This document shows positions 12,171-23,823 of a stretch of DNA of 64,000 nucleotides, piece after piece. The notes under the pieces are model-generated. The model did not search any database and was not told the origin of the DNA. It saw only the letters and a program-made list of their open reading frames with translations. The first letter of the stretch is position 1. Every line of letters begins with the position of its first letter. The position numbers and the translations under genes are program-made. This DNA is from Eledone cirrhosa (taxonomy: Eukaryota > Mollusca > Cephalopoda > Octopoda > Eledonidae), in contig OZ024744.1 in assembly GCA_964016885.1 (NCBI GenBank), forward strand, positions 23,668,798 through 23,732,797. The letters run 5' to 3'.

Positions 12171-15100
12171 ATCTTAAGAACTGATTCGTTTTAACAACAG
12201 TTGAATCTTAAGATAAAACTCGTTTTAACAACAGTTGAATCTTAAGAACTGACTCGTTTTAACAACAGCTGAATCTTAAGATAAAACTCGTTTTACAACA
12301 GTTGAATCTTAAGAACTGACTCGTTTTATAAACAGTTCAACCTTAAGAACTGACTCGTTTTAACAACAGTTGAATCTTCAAACAAAACTCGTTTTAACAA
12401 CAGTTGAATCTTCAAATAAAACTCGTTTTAACAACAGTTGAATCTTAAGAACTGATTCGTTTTAACAACAGCTGAATCGTAAGATAAACTCGTTTTAACA
12501 ACAGTTGAATCTTAAGATAAACCTCGTTTTAACAACATTTGAATCTTAAGAACTGACTCGTTTTAACAACAGCTGAATCTTAAGATAAAACTCGTTTTAA
12601 CAACAGTTGAATCTTAAGAACTTACTCGTCTTATCAACAGTTCAACCTTAAGAACTGACTCGTTTTAACAACAGTTGAATCTTCAAATAAAACTCGTTTT
12701 AACAACAGTTGAATCTTCAAATAAAACTCGTTTTAACAACAGTTGAATATTATGATAAAACTCATTTTAACAACAGTTGATTCTTAAGATAAAACTCGTT
12801 TTAACAATAGTTGAATGTTAAGAACTGGTTCGTTTTAACAACAGTTGGATCTTAAGAACTGACTCGTTTTAACAACAGCTGAATCTTAAGATAAAATTCG
12901 TTTTAACAATAGTTGAATGTTAAGAACTGGTTCGTTTTAACAACAGTTGGATCTTAAGATAAAACTCGTTTTAACAACAGTTGAATCTTAAGAACTGACT
13001 CGTTTTAACAACAGTTGAATCTTAAGAACTGACTCGTTTTATCAACAGTTCAACCTTAAGAACTGACTCGTTTTAACAACAGTTGAATCTTCAAATAAAA
13101 CTCGTTTTAACAACAGTTGAATCTTAAGAACTGATTCGTTTTAACAACTGCTGAATCTTAAGATAAACCCGTATTAACAACAGTTGAATCGTAAGATAAA
13201 CCTCGTTTTAACAACATTTGAATCTTAAGAACTAACTCGTTTTAACAACAGCTGAATCTTAAGATAAAACTCGTTTTAACAACAGTTGAATCTTAAGAAC
13301 TGACTCGTTTTATCAACAGTTCAACCTTAAGAACTGACTCGTTTTAACAACAGTTGAATCTTCAAATAAAACTCGTTTTAACAACAGTTGAATCTTAAGA
13401 TAAAACTCGTTTTAACAACAGTTGAATCTTAAGATAAAACTCGTTTTAACAACAGTGGAATCTTAAGAACTGACTCGTTTTAATAACAGTTGAATCTTAA
13501 GATAAAACTCGTTTTAACAACAGTTGAATCTTAAGAACTGACTCGTTTTAACAACAGCTGAATCTTAAGATAAAACTCGTTTTAACAAAAGCTGAATCTT
13601 AAGATAAACTCGTTTTAACAACAGTTGAATCTTAAGATAAACCTCGTTTTAACAACATTTGAATCTTAAGAACTGACTCGTTTTAACAACAGCTGAATCT
13701 TAAGATAAAACTCGTTTTAACAACAGTTGAATCTTAAGAACTGACTCGTCTTATCAACAGTTCAACCTTAAGAACTGACTCGTTTTAACAACAGTTGAAT
13801 CTTCAAATAAAACTCGTTTTAACAACAGTTGAATCTGCAAATAAAACTCGTTTTAACAACAGTTGAATCTTCAAATAAAACTCGTTTTAACAACAGTTGA
13901 ATATTATGATAAAACTCATTTAACAACAGTTGATTCTTAAGATAAAACTCGTTTTAACAACAGTTGAATCTTAAGAACTGACTCGTTTTAACAACAGCTG
14001 AATCTTAAGATAAAACTCGTTTTAACAACAGTTGAATCTTAAGATAAAATTCGTTTTAACAATAGTTGAATGTTAAGAACTGGTTCGTTTTAACAACAGT
14101 TGGATCTTAAGATAAAACTCGTTTTAACAACAGTTGAATCTTAAGAACTGACTCGTTTTAACAACAGTTGAATCTTAAGAACTGACTCGTTTTATCAACA
14201 GTTCAACCTTAAGAACTGAGTCGTTTTAACAACAGTTGAATCTTCAAATAAAACTCGTTTTAACAACAGTTGAATCTTAAGAACTGATTCGTTTTAACAA
14301 CAGCTGAATCTTAAGATAAACTCGTATTAACAACAGTTGAATCTTAAGATAAACCTCGTTTTAACAACATTTGAATCTTAAGAACTGACTCGTTTTAACA
14401 ACAGCTGAATCTTAAGATAAAACTCGTTTTAACAACAGTTGATTCTTAAGAACTGACTCGTTTTATCAACAGTTCAACCTTAAGAACTGACTCGTTTTAA
14501 CAACAGTTGAATCTTCAAATAAAACTCGTTTTAACAACAGTTGAATCTTCAAATAAAACTCGTTTTAACAACAGTTGAATATTATGATGAAACTCATTTT
14601 AACAACAGCTGATTCTTAAGATAAAACTCGTTTTAACAACAGTTGAATCTTAAGAACTGACTCGTTTTAACAACAGCTGAATCTTAACATAAAACTCGTT
14701 TTAACAACAGTTGAAACTTAAGATAAAATTCGTTTTAACAATAGTTGAATGTTAAGAACTGGTTCGTTTTAACAACAGTTGGATCTTAAGATAAAACTGG
14801 TTTTAACAACAGTTGAATCTTAAGAACTGACTCGTTTTAACAACAGTTGAAGCTTAAGAACTGACTCGTTTTAACAACAGTTGAATCTTAAGATAAAACT
14901 CGTTTTAACAACAGCTGAATCTTAAGATAAAACTCGTTTTAACAACAGTTGAATCTTAAAAACTGACTCATTTTAACAACAGTTGAATCTTAAGAACTGA
15001 TTCGTTTTAACAACAGATGAATCTTAAGATAAGACTCGTTTTAACAACAGTTGAATCTTAAGAACTGACTCGTTTTAACAACAGCTGAATCTTAAGATAA

Positions 15101-15735
15101 AACTCGTTTTACAACAGTTGAATCTTAAGAACTGATTCGTTTTAACAACAGCTGAATCTTAAGATAAACTCGTTTTAACAACAGTTGAATCTTAACATAA
15201 ACCTCGTTTTAACAACATTTGAATCTTAAAAACTGACTCGGTTTAACAACAGCTGAATCTTAAGATAAAACTCGTTTTAACAACAGTTGAATCTTAAGAA
15301 CTGACTCGTTTTATCAACAGTTCAACCTTAAGAACTGACTCGTTTTAACAACAGTTGAATCTTCAAATAAAACTCGTTTTAACAACAGTTGAATATTATG
15401 ATAAAACTCATTTTAACAACAGTTGATTCTTAAGATAAAACTCGTTTTAACAACAGTTGAATCTTAAGAACTGACTCGTTTTAACAACAGTTGAATCTTA
15501 AGAACTAACTCGTTTTATCAACAGTTCAACCTTAAGAACTGACTCGTTTTAACAACAGTTGAATCTTCAAATAAAACTCGTTTTAACAACAGTTGAATCT
15601 TAAGAACTGACTCGTTTTAACAACAGCTGAATCTTAAGATAAAACTCGTTTTAACGACAGTTGAATCTTACGAACTGACTCGTTTTATCAACAGTTCAAC
15701 CTTAAGAACTGACTCATTTTAACAACAGTTGAATC
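12170..15735 (+). repeat. 3,664-bp higher-order block, second copy
   Basis: Second copy of 8505-12070. Its right part (from about 13757) is in turn the first copy of the 2,612-bp duplication, so the two amplifications overlap. The match to the first copy ends at about 15735, where CTTCAAATAAAAC replaces the CTTAAGAACTAAC of the junction segment. Confidence 0.82.
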
Positions 15736-16368
15736 TTCAAATAAAACTCGTTTTAACAACAGTTGAATCTTAAGAACTGATTCGTTTTAACAACAGCTGA
15801 ATCTTAAGATAAACTCGTTTTAACAACAGTTGAATCTTAAGATAAACCTCGTTTTAACAACATTTGAATCTTAAGAACTGACTCGTTTTAACAACAGCTG
15901 CATCTTAAGATAAAACTCGTTTTAACAACAGTTGAATCCTAAGAACTGACTCGTTTTATCAACAGTTCAACCTGAAGAACTGACTCGTTTTAACAACAGT
16001 TGAATCTTCAAATAAAACTCGTTTTAACAACAGTTGAATCTTAAGAACTGACTCGTTTTAACAACAGTTGAATCTTAAGATAAAACTCGTTTTAACAACA
16101 GCTGAATCTTAAGATAAAACTCGTTTTAACAACAGTTGAATCTTAAGATAAAACTCGTTTTAACAACAGTTGAATCTTAAGAACTGACTCATTTTAACAA
16201 CAGTTGAATCTTAAGAACTGATTCGTTTTAACAACAGTTGAATCTTAAGATAAAACTCGTTTTAACAACAGTTGAATCTTAAGAACTGACTTGTTTTAAC
16301 AACAGCTGAATCTTAAGAGAAAACTCGCTTTACAACAGTTGAATCTTAAGAACTGATTCGTTTTATAA
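13757..16368 (+). repeat. 2,612-bp higher-order block, first tandem copy
   Basis: Repeats at 16369 to about 19092 with offset 2,612. Markers: AAGCTT (14850 and 17462), CAGCTGCATC (GCTGCATC at 15897 and 18509), ACTTGTTTTAAC (16289 and 18901). Several substitutions separate the copies (for example GTTGAAACTTAAG at about 14.71 kb only; GTTGCATCTT, GAATCTAAAG and AAAAACCGACTC only in the 17.4-17.9 kb copy). Confidence 0.8.
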
Positions 16369-18980
16369 ACAGTTCAACCTTAAGAACTGACTCGTTTTAA
16401 CAACAGTTGAATCTTCAAATAAAACTCGTTTTAACAACAGTTGAATCTGCAAATAAAACTCGTTTTAACAACAGTTGAATCTTCAAATAAAACTCGTTTT
16501 AACAACAGTTGAATATTATGATAAAACTCATTTAATAACAGTTGATTCTTAAGATAAAACTCGTTTTAACAACAGTTGAATCTTAAGAACTGACTCGTTT
16601 TAACAACAGCTGAATCTTAAGATAAAACTCGTTTTAACAACAGTTGAATCTTAAGATAAAATTCGTTTTAACAATAGTTGAATGTTAAGAACTGGTTCGT
16701 TTTAACAACAGTTGGATCTTAAGATAAAACTCGTTTTAACAACAGTTGAATCTTAAGAACTGACTCGTTTTAACAACAGTTGAATCTTAAGAACTGACTC
16801 GTTTTATCAACAGTTCAACCTTAAGAACTGAGTCGTTTTAACAACAGTTGAATCTTCAAATAAAACTCGTTTTAACAACAGTTGAATCTTAAGAACTGAT
16901 TCGTTTTAACAACAGCTGAATCTTAAGATAAACTCGTATTAACAACAGTTGAATCTTAAGATAAACCTCGTTTTAACAACATTTGAATCTTAAGAACTGA
17001 CTCGTTTTAACAACAGCTGAATCTTAAGATAAAACTCGTTTTAACAACAGTTGATTCTTAAGAACTGACTCGTTTTATCAACAGTTCAACCTTAAGAACT
17101 GACTCGTTTTAACAACAGTTGAATCTTCAAATAAAACTCGTTTTAACAACAGTTGAATCTTCAAATAAAACTCGTTTTAACAACAGTTGAATATTATGAT
17201 GAAACTCATTTTAACAACAGCTGATTCTTAAGATAAAACTCGTTTTAACAACAGTTGAATCTTAAGAACTGACTCGTTTTAACAACAGCTGAATCTTAAC
17301 ATAAAACTCGTTTTAACAACAGTTGAATCTTAAGATAAAATTCGTTTTAACAATAGTTGAATGTTAAGAACTGGTTCGTTTTAACAACAGTTGGATCTTA
17401 AGATAAAACTGGTTTTAACAACAGTTGCATCTTAAGAACTGACTCGTTTTAACAACAGTTGAAGCTTAAGAACTGACTCGTTTTAACAACAGTTGAATCT
17501 AAAGATAAAACTCGTTTTAACAACAGCTGAATCTTAAGATAAAACTCGTTTTAACAACAGTTGAATCTTAAAAACTGACTCATTTTAACAACAGTTGAAT
17601 CTTAAGAACTGATTCGTTTTAACAACAGATGAATCTTAAGATAAGACTCGTTTTAACAACAGTTGAATCTTAAGAACTGACTCGTTTTAACAACAGCTGA
17701 ATCTTAAGATAAAACTCGTTTTACAACAGTTGAATCTTAAGAACTGATTCGTTTTAACAACAGCTGAATCTTAAGATAAACTCGTTTTAACAACAGTTGA
17801 ATCTTAACATAAACCTCGTTTTAACAACATTTGAATCTTAAAAACCGACTCGGTTTAACAACAGCTGAATCTTAAGATAAAACTCGTTTTAACAACAGTT
17901 GAATCTTAAGAACTGACTCGTTTTATCAACAGTTCAACCTTAAGAACTGACTCGTTTTAACAACAGTTGAATCTTCAAATAAAACTCGTTTTAACAACAG
18001 TTGAATATTATGATAAAACTCATTTTAACAACAGTTGATTCTTAAGATAAAACTCGTTTTAACAACAGTTGAATCTTAAGAACTGACTCGTTTTAACAAC
18101 AGTTGAATCTTAAGAACTAACTCGTTTTATCAACAGTTCAACCTTAAGAACTGACTCGTTTTAACAACAGTTGAATCTTCAAATAAAACTCGTTTTAACA
18201 ACAGTTGAATCTTAAGAACTGACTCGTTTTAACAACAGCTGAATCTTAAGATAAAACTCGTTTTAACGACAGTTGAATCTTACGAACTGACTCGTTTTAT
18301 CAACAGTTCAACCTTAAGAACTGACTCATTTTAACAACAGTTGAATCTTCAAATAAAACTCGTTTTAACAACAGTTGAATCTTAAGAACTGATTCGTTTT
18401 AACAACAGCTGAATCTTAAGATAAACTCGTTTTAACAACAGTTGAATCTTAAGATAAACCTCGTTTTAACAACATTTGAATCTTAAGAACTGACTCGTTT
18501 TAACAACAGCTGCATCTTAAGATAAAACTCGTTTTAACAACAGTTGAATCCTAAGAACTGACTCGTTTTATCAACAGTTCAACCTGAAGATCTGACTCGT
18601 TTTAACAACAGTTGAATCTTCAAATAAAACTCGTTTTAACAACAGTTGAATCTTAAGAACTGACTCGTTTTAACAACAGTTGAATCTTAAGATAAAACTC
18701 GTTTTAACAACAGCTGAATCTTAAGATAAAACCCGTTTTAACAACAGTTGAATCTTAAGATAAAACTCGTTTTAACAACAGTTGAATCTTAAGAACTGAC
18801 TCATTTTAACAACAGTTGAATCTTAAGAACTGATTCGTTTTAACAACAGTTGAATCTTAAGATAAAACTCGTTTTAACAACAGTTGAATCTTAAGAACTG
18901 ACTTGTTTTAACAACAGCTGAATCTTAAGAGAAAACTCGTTTTACAACAGTTGAATCTTAAGAACTGATTCGTTTTATAA
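16369..18980 (+). repeat. 2,612-bp higher-order block, second tandem copy
   Basis: Tandem copy of 13757-16368. It shares the otherwise rare neighbours ACTTGTTTTAAC and CTTAAGAGAAAACTCG with the end of the first copy. Right of about 19.09 kb the order switches to that of the 0.45-0.8 kb type (AACTGATTCG, GAATCGTAAG). Confidence 0.8.
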
Positions 18981-19199
18981 ACAGTTCAACCTTAAGAACT
19001 GACTCGTTTTAACAACAGTTGAATCTTCAAATAAAACTCGTTTTAACAACAGTTGAATCTTCAAATAAAACTCGTTTTAACAACAGTTGAATCTTAAGAA
19101 CTGATTCGTTTTAACAACAGCTGAATCGTAAGATAAACTCGTTTTAACAACAGTTGAATCTTAAGATAAACCTCGTTTTAACAACATTTGAATCTTAAG

Positions 19200-19238
19200 A
19201 ACTCACTCGACTCGTTTTAACAACAGCTGAATCTTAAG
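19200..19238 (+). repeat. 39-bp monomer with internal 5-bp duplication
   Basis: The head reads AACTCACTCGACTCG where AACTGACTCG is expected, adding 5 bp by duplication of ACTCG, plus a G-to-C change. It is the only monomer longer than 34 bp I noticed and holds the only TCGA site I noticed (19207-19210). It lies just after an ACATTTG monomer and before a class B monomer. It has no second copy in the window. Confidence 0.85.
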
Positions 19239-19239
19239 A

Positions 19240-22200
19240 TAAAACTCGTTTTAACAACAGTTGAATCTTAAGAACTTACTCGTCTTATCAACAGTTCAAC
19301 CTTAAGAACTGACTCGTTTTAACAACAGTTGAATCTTCAAATAAAACTCGTTTTAACAACAGTTGAATCTTCAAATAAAACTCGTTTTAACAACAGTTGA
19401 ATATTATGATAAAACTCATTTTAACAACAGTTGAATCTTAAGATAAAATTCGTTTTAACAATAGTTGAATGTTAAGAACTGGTTCGTTTTAACAACAGTT
19501 GGATCTTAAGATAAAACTCGTTTTAACAACAGTTGAATCTTAAGAACTGACTCGTTTTAACAACAGTTGAATCTTAAGAACTGACTCGTTTTATCAACAG
19601 TTCAACCTTAAGAACTGACTCGTTTTAACAACAGTTGAATCTTCAAATAAAACTCGTTTTAACAACAGTTGAATCTTCAAATAAAACTCGTTTTAACAAC
19701 AGTTGAATATTATGATAAAACTCATTTTAACAACAGCTGATTCTTAAGATAAAACTCGTTTTAACAACAGTTGAATCTTAAGATAAAATTCGTTTTAACG
19801 ATAGTTGAATGTTAAGAACTGGTTCGTTTTAACAACAGTTGGATCTTAAGATAAAACTCGTTTTAACAACAGTTGAATCTTAAGAACTGACTCGTTTTAA
19901 CAACAGTTGAATCTTAAGAACTGACTCGTTTTAACAACAGTTGAATCTTAAGATAAAACTCGTTTTAACAACAGCTGAATCTTAAGATAAAACTCGTTTT
20001 AACAACAGTTGAATCTTAAGAACTGACTCATTTTAACAACAGTTGAATCTTAAGAACTGATTCGTTTTAACAACAGATGAATCTTAAGATAAAACTCTTT
20101 TTAACAACAGTTGAATCTTAAGAACTGACTCGTTTTAACAACAGCTGAATCTTAAGATAAAACTCGTTTTACAACAGTTGAATCTTAAGAACTGATTCGT
20201 TTTAACAAAAGCTGAATCTTAACATAAAACTCGTTTTAACAACAGTTGAATCTTAAGAACTGACTCGTTTTATCAACAGTTCAACCTTAAGAACTCACTC
20301 GTTTTAACAACAGTTGAATCTTCAAATAAAACTCGTTTTAACAACAGTTGAATCTTCAAATAAAACTCGTTTTAACAACAGTTGAATATTATGATAAAAC
20401 TCATTTTAACAACAGTTGATTCTTAATATAAAACTCGTTTTAACAACAGTTGAATCTTAAGAACTGACTCGTTTTAACAACAGTTGAATCTTAAGAACTA
20501 ACTCGTTTTATCAACAGTTCAACCTTAAGAACTGACTCGTTTTAACAACAGTTGAATCTTCAAATAAAACTCGTTTTAACAACAGTTGAATCTTAAGATA
20601 AAACTCGTTTTAACAACAGTTGAATCTTAAGATAAAACTCGTTTTAACAACAGTGGAATCTTAAGAACTGACTCGTTTTAATAACAGTTGAATCTTAAGA
20701 TAAAACTCGTTTTAACAACAGTTGAATCTTAAGAACTGACTCGTTTTAACAACAGCTGAATCTTAAGATAAAACTCGTTTTAACGACAGTTGAATCTTAA
20801 GAACTGACTCGTTTTTTCAACAGTTCAACCTTAAGATCTGACTCATTTTAACAACAGTTGAATCTTCAAATAAAACTCGTTTTAACAACAGTTGAATCTT
20901 AAGAACTGACTCGTTTTAACAACAGTTGAATCTTAAGATAAAACTCGTTTTAACAACAGCTGAATCTTAAGATAAAACTCGTTTTAACAACAGTTGAATC
21001 TTAAGATAAAACTCGTTTTAACAACAGTTGAATCTTAAGAACTGACTCATTTTAACAACAGTTGAATCTTAAGAACTGACTCGTTTTAACAACAGCTGAA
21101 TCTTAAGATAAAACTCGTTTTAACAACAGTTGAATCTTAAGAACTGACTCGTCTTATCAACAGTTCAACCTTAAGAACTGACTCGTTTTAACAACAGTTG
21201 AATCTTCAAATAAAACTCGTTTTAACAACAGTTGAATCTACAAATAAAACTCGTTTTAACAACAGCTGAATATTATGATAAAACTCATTTTAACAACAGT
21301 TGATTCTTAAGATAAAACTCGTTCTAACAACAGTTGAATCTTAAGAACTGACTCGTTTTAACAACAGCTGAATCTTAAGATAAAACTCGTTTTAACAACA
21401 GTTGAATCTTAAGATAAAATTCGTTTTAACAATAGTTGAATGTTAAGAACTGGTTCGTTTTAACAACAGTTTGATCTTAAGATAAAACTCGTTTTAACAA
21501 CAGTTGAATCTTAAGAACTGACTCGTTTTAACAACAGTTGAATCTTAAGAACTGACTCGTTTTATCAACAGTTCAACCTTAAGAACTGACTCGTTTTAAC
21601 AACAGTTGAATCTTCAAATAAAACTCGTTTTAACAACAGTTGAATCTTAAGAACTGATTCGTTTTAACAACAGCTGAATCTAAAGATAAACTCGTTTTAA
21701 CAACAGTTGAATATTAAGATAAACCTCGTTTTAACAACATTTGAATCTTAAGAACTGACTCGTTTTAACAACAGCTGAATCTTAAGATAAAACTCGTTTT
21801 AACAACAGTTGAATCTTAAGAACTGACTCGTTTTATCAACAGTTCAACCTTAAGAACTGACTCGTTTTAACAACAGTTGAATCTTCAAATAAAACTCGTT
21901 TTAACAACAGTTGAATCTTCAAATAAAACTCGTTTTAACAACAGTTGAATATTATGATAAAACTCATTTTAACAACAGCTGATTCTTAAGGTAAAACTCG
22001 TTTTAACAACAGTTGAATCTTAAGAACTGACTCGTTTTAACAACAGCTGAATCTTAAGATAAAACTCGTTTTAACAACAGTTGAATCTTAAGATAAAATT
22101 CGTTTTAACAACAGCTGAATCTTAAGATAAAACTCGTTTTACAACAGTTGAATCTTAAGTACTGACTCGTTTTATCAACAGTTCAACCTTACGAACTGAC

Positions 22201-22600
22201 TCATTTTAACAACAGTTGAATCTTCAAATAAAACTCGTTTTAACAGCAGTTGAATCTTCAAATAAAACTCGTTTTAACAACAGTTGAATTTTCAAATAAA
22301 ACTCGTTTTAACAACAGTTGAATATTATGATAAAACTCATTTTAACAACAGTTGATTCTTAAGATAAAACTCGTTTTAACAACAGTTGAATCTTAAGAAC
22401 TGACTCGTTTTAACAACAGTTGAATCTTAAGAACTGACCCGTTTTATCAACAGTTCAACCTTAAGAACTGACTCGTTTTAACAACAGTTGAATCTTCAAA
22501 TAAAACTCGTTTTAACAACAGTTGAATCTTAAGAACTGATTCGTTTTAACAACAGCTGAATCTTAAGATAAACTCGTTTTAACAACAGTTGAATCTTAAG
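19240..22600 (+). repeat. Heterogeneous satellite stretch without a clear tandem block
   Basis: The monomers and two-monomer units are the same as elsewhere, but I could not follow one long copy of another block through here. Private variants are more common: CTCTTTTTAAC at about 20.10 kb, GTTTTTTCAAC at about 20.81 kb, CTACAAATAAAAC at about 21.24 kb, CAGTTTGATC at about 21.47 kb, AAGGTAAAACTCG at about 21.99 kb, TAACAGCAG at about 22.24 kb. It may be an older part of the array. Confidence 0.6.
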
Positions 22601-22639
22601 AACTGACTCATTTTAACAACAGTTGAATCTTCAAATAAA

Positions 22640-23145
22640 ACTCGTTTTAACAACAGTTGAATCTTAAGAACTGACTCGTTTTATCAACAGTTCAACCTTA
22701 ATAACTGACTCGTTTTAACTACAGTTGAATCTTCAAATTAAACTCGTTTTAACAACAGTTGAATCATCAGAACTGATTCGTTTTAACAACAGTTGAATCT
22801 TAAGATAAAACTCGTTTTAACAACAGTTGAATCTTAAGAACTGACTCGTTTTAATAACAGTTGAATCTTAAGATAAAACTCGTTTTAACGACAGTTGAAT
22901 CTTAAGAACTGACTCGTTTTATCAACAGTTCAACCTTAAGAACTGACTCATTTTAACAACAGTTGAATCTTCAAATAAAACTCGTTTTAACAACAGTTGA
23001 ATCTTAAGAACTGACTCGTTTTAACAACAGTTGAATCTTAAGATAAAACTCGTTTTAACAACAGCTGAATCTTAAGATAAAACTCGTTTTAACAACAGTT
23101 GAATCTTAAGATAAAACTCGTTTTAACAACAGTTGAATCTTAAGA
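22640..23145 (+). repeat. 678-bp local duplication, first copy
   Basis: Contains the private variants CTTAATAACTGACTCG, TTTTAACTACAG (AACTACAG at 22717), TTCAAATTAAACTCG and GAATCATCAGAACTG. All recur in the same order at 23318-23823 (AACTACAG at 23395), offset 678. Left of the matched part the copies differ by about two monomers. Confidence 0.85.
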
Positions 23146-23317
23146 ACTGATTCGTTTTAACAACAGCTGAATCTTAAGATAAACTCGTTTTAACAACAGT
23201 TGAATCTTAAGAACTGACTCATTTTAACAACAGTTGAATCTTCAAATAAAACTCGTTTTAACAACAGTTGAATCTTAAGAACTGATTCGTTTTAACAACA
23301 GCTGAATCTTAAGATAA

Positions 23318-23823
23318 ACTCGTTTTAACAACAGTTGAATCTTAAGAACTGACTCGTTTTATCAACAGTTCAACCTTAATAACTGACTCGTTTTAACTAC
23401 AGTTGAATCTTCAAATTAAACTCGTTTTAACAACAGTTGAATCATCAGAACTGATTCGTTTTAACAACAGTTGAATCTTAAGATAAAACTCGTTTTAACA
23501 ACAGTTGAATCTTAAGAACTGACTCGTTTTAATAACAGTTGAATCTTAAGATAAAACTCGTTTTAACGACAGTTGAATCTTAAGAACTGACTCGTTTTAT
23601 CAACAGTTCAACCTTAAGAACTGACTCATTTTAACAACAGTTGAATCTTCAAATAAAACTCGTTTTAACAACAGTTGAATCTTAAGAACTGACTCGTTTT
23701 AACAACAGTTGAATCTTAAGATAAAACTCGTTTTAACAACAGCTGAATCTTAAGATAAAACTCGTTTTAACAACAGTTGAATCTTAAGATAAAACTCGTT
23801 TTAACAACAGTTGAATCTTAAGA
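23318..23823 (+). repeat. 678-bp local duplication, second copy
   Basis: Second copy of 22640-23145, ending where AAATGACTCATT follows instead of AACTGATTCG. A fragment of the same private lineage (CTTAATAACTG, TTAACTACAG, TTCAAATTAAAC) appears a third time at about 28.50-28.56 kb, more than 5 kb away. Confidence 0.85.

Noticed and set aside
8505..15735. The near-identical block copies as assembly artefacts
   Set aside because: Not fully excluded, but copies carry private substitutions and private monomer indels. Duplicated contig sequence would not show these, so I treat them as real pending read-level checks.
20420..20440. TATA-box-like TATAAAAC in CTTAATATAAAACTCG (also near 24.39 kb)
   Set aside because: A single-base variant of the common CTTAAGATAAAAC junction, shared by copies of one lineage and without any gene downstream.
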